Positions 25,208 to 33,716 of a stretch of 64,000 bases of DNA are shown here, one piece after another. A program made the position numbers and the translations under genes. Positions within the stretch are counted from its first letter, which is position 1, and each line of letters opens with the position of its first letter. The notes below the pieces were generated by a model. The model had not been told where the DNA came from. It worked only from the letters and a program-made list of their open reading frames with translations, and searched no databases. The stretch is from UBA2272 sp034368805 (lineage in GTDB: Bacteria > Actinomycetota > Coriobacteriia > Anaerosomatales > Anaerosomataceae): positions 1 to 64,000 of the forward strand of contig JAXMLJ010000107.1 of NCBI GenBank assembly GCA_034368805.1, written 5' to 3'.

Positions 25208-26526
25208 GCGAGCAGCGCGCCATCGCGCTCGTGACCGCGCTTTCCGGCGCGCGCAAGGCGTTCAGCCTGTACCCGCCGCAGCATCCCGAGCACCGGGGGG
25301 CGCTCGAAGCACTCCTGCGTGCGGTCCTCGAGGCGACGGCCGACGGACCGTTCGCGCTCAACCTGCACCTCGGTCGCCTGTATCAGGAAAGCCGCGTGCT
25401 TCCCGCCGACTCACCGGGTCTCAGGTCGACCGCGAGTTCGCTCGAGGGGCACCGCATCGAGAGTCTCACGTTCCATCCGTCGTTCACCGAGAGCGACGCG
25501 ATCGTGCTCCTCGAAGTGCTGGCTCGCAGACCGTCTCCAGACCTGGACGCCGCCACCCTGCTCGAGGAACGCGGGGTCGTCGGCGTCGTCGCCCGCCAAC
25601 TGGAAGAGAGTGCTGCCGAGGAGATCGCCGAGCGCGAGGAGCGTCGTGTGCGCGACCGCGCGCTGCACCGGCGTCTGGCGGGCGCACTCAGGCAGGTGAC
25701 GTCGCAGGTCGGTCCCTCGGGGTCGCCGGACATGGGTGAGGCGAGCATCGTCGTCGAGGACATCCTCAACCGGCTCATGGAGGACAACGCCGCCGTCCTC
25801 GGACTCGCAACGCTGCATGACGACGGCGAGTCCGACCTGTTCCACGCGATCTCCACGATGATCTACGCGCTCACGATAGGCCTCGGACTGGGTATACCGT
25901 CCGAGGGCCTCACGTCACTCGGGTTGTCGGCTCTGCTACACGATATCGGCAAGATGGCCTTCGACCGCAGCGACCCGGCAGAGCGAGAGCGGGCGCGCAT
26001 GCTGCATCCACGCATCGGAGCGGAGATACTCGCCCGGATCCCCAACGTCGATCAGGCGGCTATGCTCGTGGCCCACGAGCACCACATGAAGCCAGGGGGT
26101 GGCGGCTGGCCCGAGACGGAGCCCGACTACGTCGCGCACCCGTACAGTCGCATGGTGGCGATCGCCGATCGCTACGACCGCCTGATCACCGTAGGTCCCA
26201 ACGGCTTCGGCCTCACCCCGGATCGCGCGATCGTCCAGCTGCTCCGCGAGACGAACGACGCCCTCGACCGGACCTTCACACGTGTGTTCGTCCGGGAGAT
26301 GGGCGCATTCCCCGTCGGCTGCCTCGTTCGCCTCTCGGATCTGTCGGTCGGCGTGGTGAGTGCGCCTGGTGAGGAACCGCTTCAGCCACGTGTCCGGCTC
26401 GTCTACGGCGCAGACGGACTGACGCTCGAGGAGCACAGGGACACCGATCTCGCCGGGTCGGATCTGAGCATCATGGAAGTCGTGCAGCCAGCCGATCTCG
26501 CCGAGACGGTCTCGGATCACCTCTGA
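25204..26526 (+). CDS. HD-GYP domain protein with N-terminal LYPP module (copy 2)
   Basis: 440 residues, GTG start overlapping the HEAT stop. LYPPQHP at 22-28 marks the N-terminal module shared with copy 1. The HD domain keeps HDIGK (246-250), LHPRIGAEIL (268-277) and HEHH (301-304). The GYP motif reads GWP (311-313), and the region after it (ADRYDRLITVGPNG) departs from the DAYDAMT-RPY consensus. Catalytic metal ligands therefore look kept, while the c-di-GMP-specific GYP part is altered, so activity or specificity may differ from copy 1. The C-terminal small beta domain (LVRLSDLSVGVVSAPGEE) is present. Confidence 0.87.
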   Translation: MSEQRAIALVTALSGARKAFSLYPPQHPEHRGALEALLRAVLEATADGPFALNLHLGRLYQESRVLPADSPGLRSTASSLEGHRIESLTFHPSFTESDAIVLLEVLARRPSPDLDAATLLEERGVVGVVARQLEESAAEEIAEREERRVRDRALHRRLAGALRQVTSQVGPSGSPDMGEASIVVEDILNRLMEDNAAVLGLATLHDDGESDLFHAISTMIYALTIGLGLGIPSEGLTSLGLSALLHDIGKMAFDRSDPAERERARMLHPRIGAEILARIPNVDQAAMLVAHEHHMKPGGGGWPETEPDYVAHPYSRMVAIADRYDRLITVGPNGFGLTPDRAIVQLLRETNDALDRTFTRVFVREMGAFPVGCLVRLSDLSVGVVSAPGEEPLQPRVRLVYGADGLTLEEHRDTDLAGSDLSIMEVVQPADLAETVSDHL

Positions 26527-26551
26527 CGGGTTCGCGAGCCAAGAGCGCAGG

Positions 26552-26923
26552 TCAGGAGCCGGCGACCGGATTGATCTTGTGCAGCACGAGGGCGATGAGC
26601 GCCAGCCGACGCCCCCGGTCCTGGCAGCTGTCCACGAAACGTGCCACCGTCTCGCGCATGTCCGGTGTCGGCTTGTACCTGATGAGACCGCCTGCCTTCG
26701 CAAGTATGTGGCCCTCGCACAGGGCGTCGATCTCGGGACCGAGCTCTTCGGTGCGTCGGCCCAGACGGGACGCAAGGCCTTCAAGATCGAGAACAGCCTC
26801 CGCGTTGCGGTGGAAGAAGACAAGGATGTCCCAGGTCAGGAGCGAGCGAACGTGATCGTCCACGAACTCCATGACAGTCGGTCCCAGGACCCCTTCGAGG
26901 TCGTACAAGGCAAGCCCTTCCAC
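26552..26923 (-). CDS. Winged-helix-like small protein
   Basis: 123 residues from GTG 26923, which has GAGGAG 9 bases upstream. The core (SLLTWDILVFFHRNAEAVLDLEGLASRLGRRTEELGPEIDALCEGHILAKAGGLIRYKP, positions about 30-88) reads as a winged helix-turn-helix: a helix, a recognition-like helix pair (LEGLASRLGRRTEEL) and a two-stranded wing (ILAKAGGLIRYKP). The C-terminal helices (MRETVARFVDSCQDRGRRLALIALVLHKI) suggest dimerisation. The regulon is unknown; the divergent UspA gene, 205 bases away, is the natural first candidate target. Confidence 0.6.
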   Translation of the reverse strand: MEGLALYDLEGVLGPTVMEFVDDHVRSLLTWDILVFFHRNAEAVLDLEGLASRLGRRTEELGPEIDALCEGHILAKAGGLIRYKPTPDMRETVARFVDSCQDRGRRLALIALVLHKINPVAGS

Positions 26924-27128
26924 GACGCCCGGCTCCTCGTGTCCACCGGGCACGACTGAGCCGAAACCACATAACCCGTGCTTCCAGTGTAAACCATCGG
27001 CGCTGGTGCAGACCACATGCGTGAGCGTGAACCTCCACCCCGCCTGGCGGTCCGGCGACATCGTGCCGTTTCACCGCACGCAGGGGTACATGGTATGTGA
27101 CAGCACTTCGCCGACCGGGGAGCCACCG

Positions 27129-27965
27129 ATGTTCACGCGCGCCATCGTCTCGACCGACCTCGGTCCCACATCCGAGGCCACCGTCTCAAGTGCCGCAGCC
27201 CTCGGCGCACTCGGCGTCCGGTACGCGGTGCTCGTGTATGTCATGGACCTCGATCGCGCGCCATCTGCCGCTGACGACGAGATGTTCGCACACCAGATCT
27301 CTTCGCTCGAATCGGCCGGGATCCGCGTGTCCGTCGAGTCCCCGCTCGGCTACGTGCCACACGCGATCGTCGATATGGCCGAGAGGCATGCCGCCGGTCT
27401 CGTAGTCATGGGAACGCGGGGGCAGGGCCTGTTCCACGTCGGCTTCTCGGGCAGTGTCAGTTCCGACGTCATCCGCCTCAGTCCTGTCCCGGTGCTGCTG
27501 ATGCCGCATGCCGGCGTGACGGCGGCGGATGAAGGCGCGCATGCCTGCAGACGCATGCTGTCCTCCGTACTCGTGCCCACCGACTTCTCGCTTGCAGCAG
27601 ATCGGACGTTCGAACTGACGTGCGCGCTCGCACCCGCGCGCATCGAGCGCCTCACGATCGTCCACGTGATCCAGTCGACGTTCGAGGCGCTCCGAGGAGG
27701 CGCCGAGAGCGCCGCACGGGAACGGCTGTGCGCCCTGCAGAAACGAGCGCGCGACGCTGGCGTTTGGAAGGTCGACATCGAGGTGGTGGTAGGCGATCCC
27801 ACCGGGGTCGTCGCGCAACTGGCGGCGTCCGGCACACACAGCATGATCGCACTCGCCCCCCGATGCCTTGACGCGATCGATCAGCAGTTCGGGTCGGTCA
27901 CCAATGCGGTGATCCGGGAGAGCACGATCCCCCTCCTGCTGACCCCGGCGCGCCGCGGCACGTAG
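27129..27965 (+). CDS. Tandem universal stress protein (UspA domains)
   Basis: 278 residues with GGGGAG before the ATG. Two Usp domains in tandem are visible. The first (1-140, FTRAIVSTDLGPTSEATVSSAAAL) ends with GTRGQGLFHVGFSGSVSSDV, the G-2x-G-9x-G-S ATP-binding motif. The second (about 145-278, SSVLVPTDFSLAADRTFEL) lacks that glycine pattern (LAPRCLDAIDQQFGSVTN), so it probably does not bind ATP in the same way. Usp proteins are cytosolic stress-response proteins. The gene ends 2 bases from the convergent hemolysin III gene. Confidence 0.9.
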   Translation: MFTRAIVSTDLGPTSEATVSSAAALGALGVRYAVLVYVMDLDRAPSAADDEMFAHQISSLESAGIRVSVESPLGYVPHAIVDMAERHAAGLVVMGTRGQGLFHVGFSGSVSSDVIRLSPVPVLLMPHAGVTAADEGAHACRRMLSSVLVPTDFSLAADRTFELTCALAPARIERLTIVHVIQSTFEALRGGAESAARERLCALQKRARDAGVWKVDIEVVVGDPTGVVAQLAASGTHSMIALAPRCLDAIDQQFGSVTNAVIRESTIPLLLTPARRGT

Positions 27966-27967
27966 CG

Positions 27968-28651
27968 TCAGGTGCGCGGGAACACGTAGAGCATGACCGC
28001 GAGAAAGTGCAGCACCGTCCCCGCGAGCACCCACAGATGCCACACGGCGTGCATGAACCTCACCCGCTTGAGAACGTAGAACACCGTACCGACGGAGTAC
28101 GCAAGCCCACCGCCGACAAGCAGCCAGACCCCGCCGGGTTCCAGATTGGCTGTAAGCGGTCGGATCGCCGCGAGCGCAAGCCACCCCATACCGAGGTAGA
28201 CGACCGCGGAGACCCATTTCGGCCGGTAGACCCAAAACGCCTCGAGCGAGATGCCGACCAGGGCGAGCGACCAGACGATACCGAACAGCAACCAGCCGCC
28301 CTCGTCGCGGATGGTCACGAGCGTGAAGGGTGTGTACGTCCCCGCGATAAGCAGGTAGATCCCGGCGTGATCTATCACCTTGAACACGTGACGCGCCCGG
28401 GGGTGTCTGATTGCGTGGTAGAGGGTCGAGGCCATGTAGAGCAGGAACATCGTTACGCCATAGACGATCGCGCTCGCGAGATGCCACACGTTGCCCCACA
28501 GAGCGGCTATTCCGACCAGTACGACGAGTGCGGCGACGCTGAGCGCCGCGCCCACCCCGTGAGTGACCGCGTTGGCGATCTCCTCACCGAGGGAGTAGTG
28601 ACACTGCGCAGGTTGCGGCTCCGTTTTGGAGCCCGACCGAATGATGCTCAT
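27968..28651 (-). CDS. Hemolysin III / PAQR-family membrane protein
   Basis: 227 residues from ATG 28651 (GGAG 5 bases upstream). Seven membrane segments are seen. The conserved acid/His motifs of the family are intact: EEIANAVTHGVGAALS at the start, ASTLYHAIRH, DHAGIYLLIAGTYTPFTLV and HAVWHLWVLAGTVLHFLAV. These residues form the buried zinc site related to adiponectin receptors. The bacterial role is uncertain (membrane homeostasis or hydrolase). The gene stands alone, convergent to UspA. Confidence 0.9.
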   Translation of the reverse strand: MSIIRSGSKTEPQPAQCHYSLGEEIANAVTHGVGAALSVAALVVLVGIAALWGNVWHLASAIVYGVTMFLLYMASTLYHAIRHPRARHVFKVIDHAGIYLLIAGTYTPFTLVTIRDEGGWLLFGIVWSLALVGISLEAFWVYRPKWVSAVVYLGMGWLALAAIRPLTANLEPGGVWLLVGGGLAYSVGTVFYVLKRVRFMHAVWHLWVLAGTVLHFLAVMLYVFPRT

Positions 28652-28947
28652 CACGACTCCAGGAGTAGGAATCTTGCCTCGGGACTCGGCGCCCACGATG
28701 CTTAACTCTACCGTTATCCCCCCGTGTCTACTACCCGCCGATGACCACGGATCGCCGACCTACCCCGTCAGGTTCGCTCAGGCTTGCCATTGTTCGTGAT
28801 TTCGGCGCATCGGAGTGGCATACTCTTGCCGACATCGATACTCACTCACGAACTTCCGAGGCAACGAGGATCGGTACAGGCGTCAGGCGTTTGCGGGGGC
28901 GCGTCTGCGCGCACGGGGATCGGCGAGCACCACGGGAGGCGTCACTG

Positions 28948-29832
28948 ATGCGCGAAGTGACTTCTGCCGACGACGACGCGCGCACCTCGCACCGGAAACT
29001 CACGCTACCGAGCGCACTACTCGTCGCTGGCACGATAGCGTTCGTGTCCGTCCTTATCCTCTCAACGGGCCGGCTTTCGCCTGCCTGGATGCTCTATCTT
29101 CTGCCGGTCATCCTTGCCTCGCTGCTTGCAGATGTCCCGGGGGGAATCGTCGCGGCGGCTCTATCCGCGACCATGGTCGTCCTCGTGGCACCCCCATCGG
29201 AGTTCTCTGCCCAGTGGCCGGAGCTGCTTACCGGGCTCTCGGCCTTCGTTGTGTGCGGAATCGTCGTCGGCATCCAGGCGAGACGTCAACGTACGCACGC
29301 CCGGGCACTCGAACACGTCTCGACACAAGATCCGGTCACCGGGGTGCGCAAGGCCGAGTCGTTCTACGCGCGGCTCAACGAGGAGATGCGACGTTCGGAC
29401 CGGTATGGCAACGACGTCGGTGTGGTGCTCGCGCGGGTCGAGGACATCGACGAGTTCTCCCGCACCTTCGGACGCTACAAGACGGACCTCATGCTCGAGC
29501 ACCTCGCCGACATCGTGCGTCTGAGCGCCAGGGACACGGACATCGTGGGCCGCGTGGGGCCCGAGACCTTCGCCCTCGCCGTCCCGCACGCGGACCCCGC
29601 AGCCGCCGAGAAGGTCGCGCGTCGCGTAGCGGATGCGGCGGCGGCGGCGGAGTTCGAGGGTGACGCGCTCGAGCCGGCCACCCGCTGTCGCGTCTCCGTG
29701 ACCTCGGTCAGCTATCCCGCCGACGCCGGCGACGTGTCCGGACTCGTGTCCACAGCCTCTGCCCGGCTCGCTACCGAGGCTGAGGGCGTGCGGGAGGCTC
29801 GATCTCCCGAACCCGGCGAGGTGATCGCATGA
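28948..29832 (+). CDS. Membrane protein with degenerate GGDEF domain
   Basis: 294 residues from ATG 28948 (GGGAGG 8 bases upstream; weaker starts lie further up). About three or four membrane segments (ALLVAGTIAFVSVLILST, WMLYLLPVILASLLAD, IVAAALSATMVVLVAP, LLTGLSAFVVCGIVVGIQ) lead into a GGDEF fold (DPVTGVRKAESFYARLNEEMRRSDRYGNDVGVVLARVEDIDEF). The active-site loop reads GPETF (204-208) instead of GGDEF, so diguanylate cyclase activity is unlikely. No I-site RxxD is obvious. Its stop overlaps the start of mrpE by 4 bases, tying it to the antiporter operon, perhaps as a regulatory subunit. Confidence 0.8.
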   Translation: MREVTSADDDARTSHRKLTLPSALLVAGTIAFVSVLILSTGRLSPAWMLYLLPVILASLLADVPGGIVAAALSATMVVLVAPPSEFSAQWPELLTGLSAFVVCGIVVGIQARRQRTHARALEHVSTQDPVTGVRKAESFYARLNEEMRRSDRYGNDVGVVLARVEDIDEFSRTFGRYKTDLMLEHLADIVRLSARDTDIVGRVGPETFALAVPHADPAAAEKVARRVADAAAAAEFEGDALEPATRCRVSVTSVSYPADAGDVSGLVSTASARLATEAEGVREARSPEPGEVIA

Positions 29833-30314
29833 GACGCCTGCTGTCCTTTGCCGTTCTGTTCGCGTTCTGGCTCGTGATCACGGGCTCGGTCCGACCCTTC
29901 GACCTTGCAGTCGGTATCGCGCTCGCGTTCGCAGTCAGCCGATGGGCCGATCGCGTTCTGTGGGCCGACGAACCCGAGCCCCTCTCGATCCACGCATGGC
30001 TCAGACTGCCGGGCTACCTGGCGTATCTCGTCAAGGAGATCGTCGTCGCGGCCATCTACGTGGCCGAGCGCGTGCTCGACCCACGGATGAGCATCGCGCC
30101 GACACTTCACACGCACCGAGCCGTATTCACTCGCGACAGCGCGCGGGTCGCATTCGCCAACTCGATCACACTCACGCCGGGGACGATCACCCTCGACGTC
30201 GACGGCGACACGTATATCATCCACTGCCTGCACGAGTCCTTCACCGATGCGATCTCGAGCGGCGACCTGGAGCGACGGGTCTCGCGCGCCTTCGACGACC
30301 AGGGGTCACTATGA
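29829..30314 (+). CDS. mrpE: Mrp-type Na+/H+ antiporter subunit E
   Basis: 161 residues, MrpE/MnhE family. Two or three membrane segments at the N-terminus (LLSFAVLFAFWLVITGS, FDLAVGIALAFAVSRWAD) precede the typical soluble part. That part holds LPGYLAYLVKEIVVAAIYVAERVLDP, VAFANSITLTPGTITLDVDGDTYIIHCL and a terminal amphipathic helix. The N-S-I-T-L-T-P-G-T motif is the family hallmark. Its ATG overlaps the GGDEF gene and its stop overlaps mrpF (ATGA). It is a structural subunit of the multi-subunit cation/proton antiporter in the cytoplasmic membrane. Confidence 0.93.
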   Translation: MRRLLSFAVLFAFWLVITGSVRPFDLAVGIALAFAVSRWADRVLWADEPEPLSIHAWLRLPGYLAYLVKEIVVAAIYVAERVLDPRMSIAPTLHTHRAVFTRDSARVAFANSITLTPGTITLDVDGDTYIIHCLHESFTDAISSGDLERRVSRAFDDQGSL

Positions 30315-30586
30315 CGACCTTTCTCTGGGGACTCACCGTGTTCCTGATGATAAACGCGACCCTCTGCCTTGTACGGGCGTACCTTGGCCCGACGCCGCCG
30401 GACCGACTCCTGGCCGTCAACGTGATGGGCACCAAGACGCTCGTCGCTCTATCGCTGCTCGCCTTCGTGTTCGATCGCACGCTGTTCGTCGATGTCGCCC
30501 TCGTGTACGGATTGCTCAACTTCGTCGTCACTCTGGCCGCGAGCAGGCTCATCGAGACCGGCCGTCTCGAGGGTGATGCAACATGA
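30311..30586 (+). CDS. mrpF: Mrp antiporter subunit F
   Basis: 91 residues with three membrane segments: TFLWGLTVFLMINATLCLVRAYLGPTPPDRLLAVNVMGTKTLVALSLLAFVF (residues about 3-54) and FVDVALVYGLLNFVVTLAASRLIE. The GPTPPDRLLAVNVMGTK motif defines MrpF/MnhF. It overlaps mrpE and mrpG by 4 bases on each side, so it is translated as part of the coupled operon. Confidence 0.93.
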   Translation: MTTFLWGLTVFLMINATLCLVRAYLGPTPPDRLLAVNVMGTKTLVALSLLAFVFDRTLFVDVALVYGLLNFVVTLAASRLIETGRLEGDAT

Positions 30587-30909
30587 CGTGGCTTCTCGGA
30601 ATCCGCGACGCAGTCGTCGTCGTTCTCGGCGGCATTGGCGCCTTCTTCTTCCTGGTGGGAACACTCGGCATGCTCCGCTTCCCTGATTTCTACGCCCGGA
30701 CCCACGCCGCGACCAAGTGCGACACCGTCGGCGCGGGCGCGGTGCTGCTCGCACTCGTCCTGCTCCGGGGTCCGGATCCCGACTCACTCAAGCTCCTGCT
30801 CCTCGCGGCGCTCGTGCTGCTCTCGAGTCCGACGGCCGCGCATGCGCTTGCCCGGGCGGCGTTCCGCACGGGGCACGAACCGTGGTACGGCCCCGGGAGG
30901 GAGTCGTGA
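30583..30909 (+). CDS. mrpG: Mrp antiporter subunit G
   Basis: 108 residues, three membrane segments. GIGAFFFLVGTLGMLRFPDFYARTHAATKCDTVGAGAVLLAL is the MrpG/MnhG signature (G-x-x-G-x-x-R-x-P-D-x-Y-x-R-x-H-A-x-x-K). The C-terminal tail is hydrophilic and short. ATGA/GTGA overlaps join it to mrpF and to the next gene. Confidence 0.93.
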   Translation: MTWLLGIRDAVVVVLGGIGAFFFLVGTLGMLRFPDFYARTHAATKCDTVGAGAVLLALVLLRGPDPDSLKLLLLAALVLLSSPTAAHALARAAFRTGHEPWYGPGRES

Positions 30910-31148
30910 GCCGGGCGTTCGATATCGTCCTCCTGCTTCTGCTGATCGGATGTGCGCTCGCGGTCGTCCGGCTCAAGGACCTGCTTGCGGCCGCCATCGT
31001 CTTCTCCAGCTACAGCCTGCTCATGTGCCTGCTCTGGCTGCACCGCGGCGCCCCGGATGTCGCAATGACCGAGGCCGCTGTGGGAGCCGGGGTCACCACG
31101 GTCCTGTTCCTGACCACGGTCAGCAGGACCACGAGGAAGGAGCGATGA
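30906..31148 (+). CDS. MbhD-like (DUF4040) Mrp subunit
   Basis: 80 residues, GTG start. Two to three membrane segments with the DUF4040/MbhD pattern RLKDLLAAAIVFSSYSLLMCLLWLHRGAPDVAMTEAAVGAGVTTVLFLTTV. The A-P-D-V-A-x-T-E-A-A-V-G-A-G motif is diagnostic. In Bacillus-type Mrp this module is fused into the C-terminus of MrpA; here it is a separate gene, as in membrane-bound hydrogenase-like (Mbh/Mrp) operons. It is translationally coupled on both sides. Confidence 0.9.
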   Translation: MSRAFDIVLLLLLIGCALAVVRLKDLLAAAIVFSSYSLLMCLLWLHRGAPDVAMTEAAVGAGVTTVLFLTTVSRTTRKER

Positions 31149-31870
31149 TGATGCGCCGCGCGCTTGTCATCTTCGTCCTCGTCGCAGTGGCGATCCCGCT
31201 CATGCTGGCGATGGCCGAGCTCCCCCGGCATGGTTCGCCCGATGCGCCGCCGCAGACGCACGTCGCCCCCTACTACCTCGAGCACGGACCCGAGGAGGCC
31301 GGCGCCGAGAACATCGTCACCGCCGTTATCCTCAACTACCGCGGCCTTGACACACAGGGTGAGGTCACGGTCATCTTCACGGCGATGGCCGCGGTGGTCG
31401 CCGTGCTCGTTGCGGGAGGCGCGGGCGTGCCCGCGGACAGGGCCGCCGCACCCGCGACGACCCCTGTGAGCCTGATCGTCCGCTTCATCGTGCGCGTCTT
31501 AGCGCCGTTCATCGTGCTCTTCTCCGTCTACGTCATCCTGAACGGCCACGTCACCCCGGGCGGCGGCTTCCAGGGCGGCACGATACTCGGCGCGCTGCTC
31601 ATCGCCCTCACACTCATCATGAGCGAGTCCGACGCACGGGCGCTGCTGCCACAACGGCCCGAGCGGCTGCTGCAGGCGGCGGCCCCGCTGACGTTCTTCG
31701 CTGTCGGGATGATCGGTCTCCTGCTGACAGGCGACTACCTTGCGTATCCCCACTCCGGACCTACGATCTGGATCGCCACGCTCATGCTGACCGTCGTGGA
31801 GATCGGTATCGGCATTGGTGGCGCGATGGTCGTCGCCACCATCTTCCGGACGATGGGAGCCGACCGATGA
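31145..31870 (+). CDS. mrpB: Fused MbhE-like and MrpB antiporter subunit
   Basis: 241 residues from ATG 31145 (in-frame ATGs at 31148 and 31151 have better spacing from AAGGAG). The N-terminal half (LVIFVLVAVAIPLMLAMAEL, then ENIVTAVILNYRGLDTQGEVTVIFTAMAAV) is the MbhE-like domain with its NYRG-DT-GE motif. The C-terminal half (SLIVRFIVRVLAPFIVLFSVYVILNGHVTPGGGFQGGTILGALLIAL) is MrpB/MnhB with the GH-TPGGGFQGG motif. Both are membrane subunits forming the core that links the antiporter subunits. Confidence 0.92.
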   Translation: MMMRRALVIFVLVAVAIPLMLAMAELPRHGSPDAPPQTHVAPYYLEHGPEEAGAENIVTAVILNYRGLDTQGEVTVIFTAMAAVVAVLVAGGAGVPADRAAAPATTPVSLIVRFIVRVLAPFIVLFSVYVILNGHVTPGGGFQGGTILGALLIALTLIMSESDARALLPQRPERLLQAAAPLTFFAVGMIGLLLTGDYLAYPHSGPTIWIATLMLTVVEIGIGIGGAMVVATIFRTMGADR

Positions 31871-32220
31871 TCGCCGCGTTGTGGCACAACCTCGACTACG
31901 CGGCCTCGGTGATCCTTTTCTGCATCGGCCTGTATGCGGTGATCACTAAGGAGAACCTCATCAAGAAGTTCATGGGCCTGAACATCATGGAGACCGCCGT
32001 CTTCGCGTTCATCGTGGCCATCGGGGTAGTCGACGGCGGCGAAGCGCCGATCATGGGTCCGGGTGTCGAGCCGCCGTTCATCAACCCGCTGCCGCAGGCT
32101 CTCATCCTCACCGGCATCGTCGTGGCACTGAGCACCACCGCACTCGCCTTGAGTCTCATCATCCGCATCTGGAGGCAGTGCGGCACCATCGAGGCCAACG
32201 AGCTCAGGGAGGTCGAGTGA
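31867..32220 (+). CDS. mrpC: Mrp antiporter subunit C (NuoK-like)
   Basis: 117 residues, three membrane segments. FCIGLYAVITKENLIKKFMGLNIMETAVFAFIVAIG carries the NuoK/MrpC core with the conserved Lys and Glu residues of the proton path. DPxP..PLPQALILTGIVVALSTTALALSLIIRI follows the family pattern (NPLPQALILTGIVV here). It overlaps mrpB by 4 bases and ends just before mrpD. Confidence 0.93.
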   Translation: MIAALWHNLDYAASVILFCIGLYAVITKENLIKKFMGLNIMETAVFAFIVAIGVVDGGEAPIMGPGVEPPFINPLPQALILTGIVVALSTTALALSLIIRIWRQCGTIEANELREVE

Positions 32221-32221
32221 G

Positions 32222-33712
32222 TTGACTCCCTGGCCGCCGCTGCTCGCGCTTCTGATCGTGGTCCCGCTCACCGGCGCAGTCATCACGCCTGTGGTAGGCC
32301 GCACGCGCGCCGTCCGATCGGCCAACTGGTCACTCGGCGTGATGCTCGCGACGAGCGTCATCGCGCTCGTGCTGGTCGTTCAGGTGGCTCGAGCCGGTCC
32401 GTTCTCCTATGTCGTTGGTGGGTGGCTAGCACCGTACGGCATCGAACTCCGGTTCGATGAGTTCGGCGCCGTGATAGCCGTCATCTGCCTCCTGGGTACG
32501 CTCGCGATGGTGTTCTCCCGCAGGTATGCGGCCCGGGCGATGGCCGAGCAGCGCATTCCCTACTACTACGCCCTGTTGCTGCTCAACCTCACTGGCATGA
32601 TCGGGTTCGCGGTCACCGGAGACCTGTTCAACCTGTTCGTCTTCATGGAGATCTTGTCGCTATCCGGCTACGCACTCGTGGCGGTGAGCGGTGAGAAGAT
32701 CGCCGAGATGGCGGCGTTCAAGTATCTCATTATGGGCGCGATCTCCTCGCTCGTCATACTGCTCGCCATAGGGATCCTGTACGCGCTGACCGGCAGTCTC
32801 AACATGGCCGACGTGACCGAGCGTCTCGGCGGCGCCCCCGCCGCCCCGCTCGCGGTGGCGTTTGGGGCGCTCACGCTCGGGTTCATGGTCAAGGCGGCCG
32901 CGTTCCCGCTCCACATCTGGCTGCCCGACGCCCACGCCATCGCGCCGAGCCCCGTCTCGGCGATCCTCTCGGGTCTCGTGGTCAAGGTGGGCATCATCGG
33001 GATGCTCAGGGTGTATCAGATCGCGTACGGCTCCGGTGCGGTCGATATGCGCACCTTGAACCACGTGCTCATGTGGCTCGGCGCCCTCTCGATCGTTATG
33101 GGGGCGTTCTTCGCGGTGTTCCAGGACGACATCAAGATGATGCTCGCTTACTCGACCATCTCGAATATCGGCTACATCATCCTGGGCCTCGGTCTCGCGT
33201 CGAGTTACGGGATGATCGGCGCAAGCGTGCACGTCTTCAACCACGCGATCATCAAGGCCACGCTGTTCCTCGGTGCCGGCGCACTGATCTTCCAGACAGG
33301 CAAGCGCACGCTCACCGACCTGGCAGGCGTCGGACATGCGATGCCGTGGACTGTCGCGGCCATCTCGGTGGGCGCGATCTCGATCGTCGGCATCCCGCCG
33401 ACTGCCGGCTTCGTGTGTAAGTGGTATATCGCGCTCGGCGCCGTGCAGGCCGGCCATCCGTTCTTCGCGTTCGCGCTCGTCTTCGGCGCTCTGTTCATCT
33501 TCATCTACTACATCCGAATGGTGAACGCATTCTACTTCCGGCAGCCGCGCGACCCCGCGATCCTGGAGGTCACCGAGGCGCCAGCCAGCATGCTCGTGCC
33601 CGTGCTCATTCTCGCGAGTCTGTGTCTGATCATGGGCGTCATGGGAAGCGTGCCCCTGAGTTTCATCGAGCCGGCGGTACACCGGCTGTTGCTGCCGCTA
33701 GGAGGTGGATAG
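32222..33712 (+). CDS. mrpD: Mrp antiporter subunit D (NuoN/M-like)
   Basis: 496 residues with a TTG start after GGGAGG. About 14 membrane segments. The proton-path residues stand out: Glu143 in LFNLFVFMEILSLSGYAL (TM5), Lys224 in FMVKAAAFPLHIWLPDAHAIAPSPVSAIL (TM7), and the Lys in DIKMMLAYSTISNIGYIILGLG (TM8). It should pump protons in exchange for Na+ or another cation as part of the Mrp complex. It is the first of four antiporter-like subunits in a row. Confidence 0.93.
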   Translation: MTPWPPLLALLIVVPLTGAVITPVVGRTRAVRSANWSLGVMLATSVIALVLVVQVARAGPFSYVVGGWLAPYGIELRFDEFGAVIAVICLLGTLAMVFSRRYAARAMAEQRIPYYYALLLLNLTGMIGFAVTGDLFNLFVFMEILSLSGYALVAVSGEKIAEMAAFKYLIMGAISSLVILLAIGILYALTGSLNMADVTERLGGAPAAPLAVAFGALTLGFMVKAAAFPLHIWLPDAHAIAPSPVSAILSGLVVKVGIIGMLRVYQIAYGSGAVDMRTLNHVLMWLGALSIVMGAFFAVFQDDIKMMLAYSTISNIGYIILGLGLASSYGMIGASVHVFNHAIIKATLFLGAGALIFQTGKRTLTDLAGVGHAMPWTVAAISVGAISIVGIPPTAGFVCKWYIALGAVQAGHPFFAFALVFGALFIFIYYIRMVNAFYFRQPRDPAILEVTEAPASMLVPVLILASLCLIMGVMGSVPLSFIEPAVHRLLLPLGGG

Positions 33713-33716
33713 GCCC

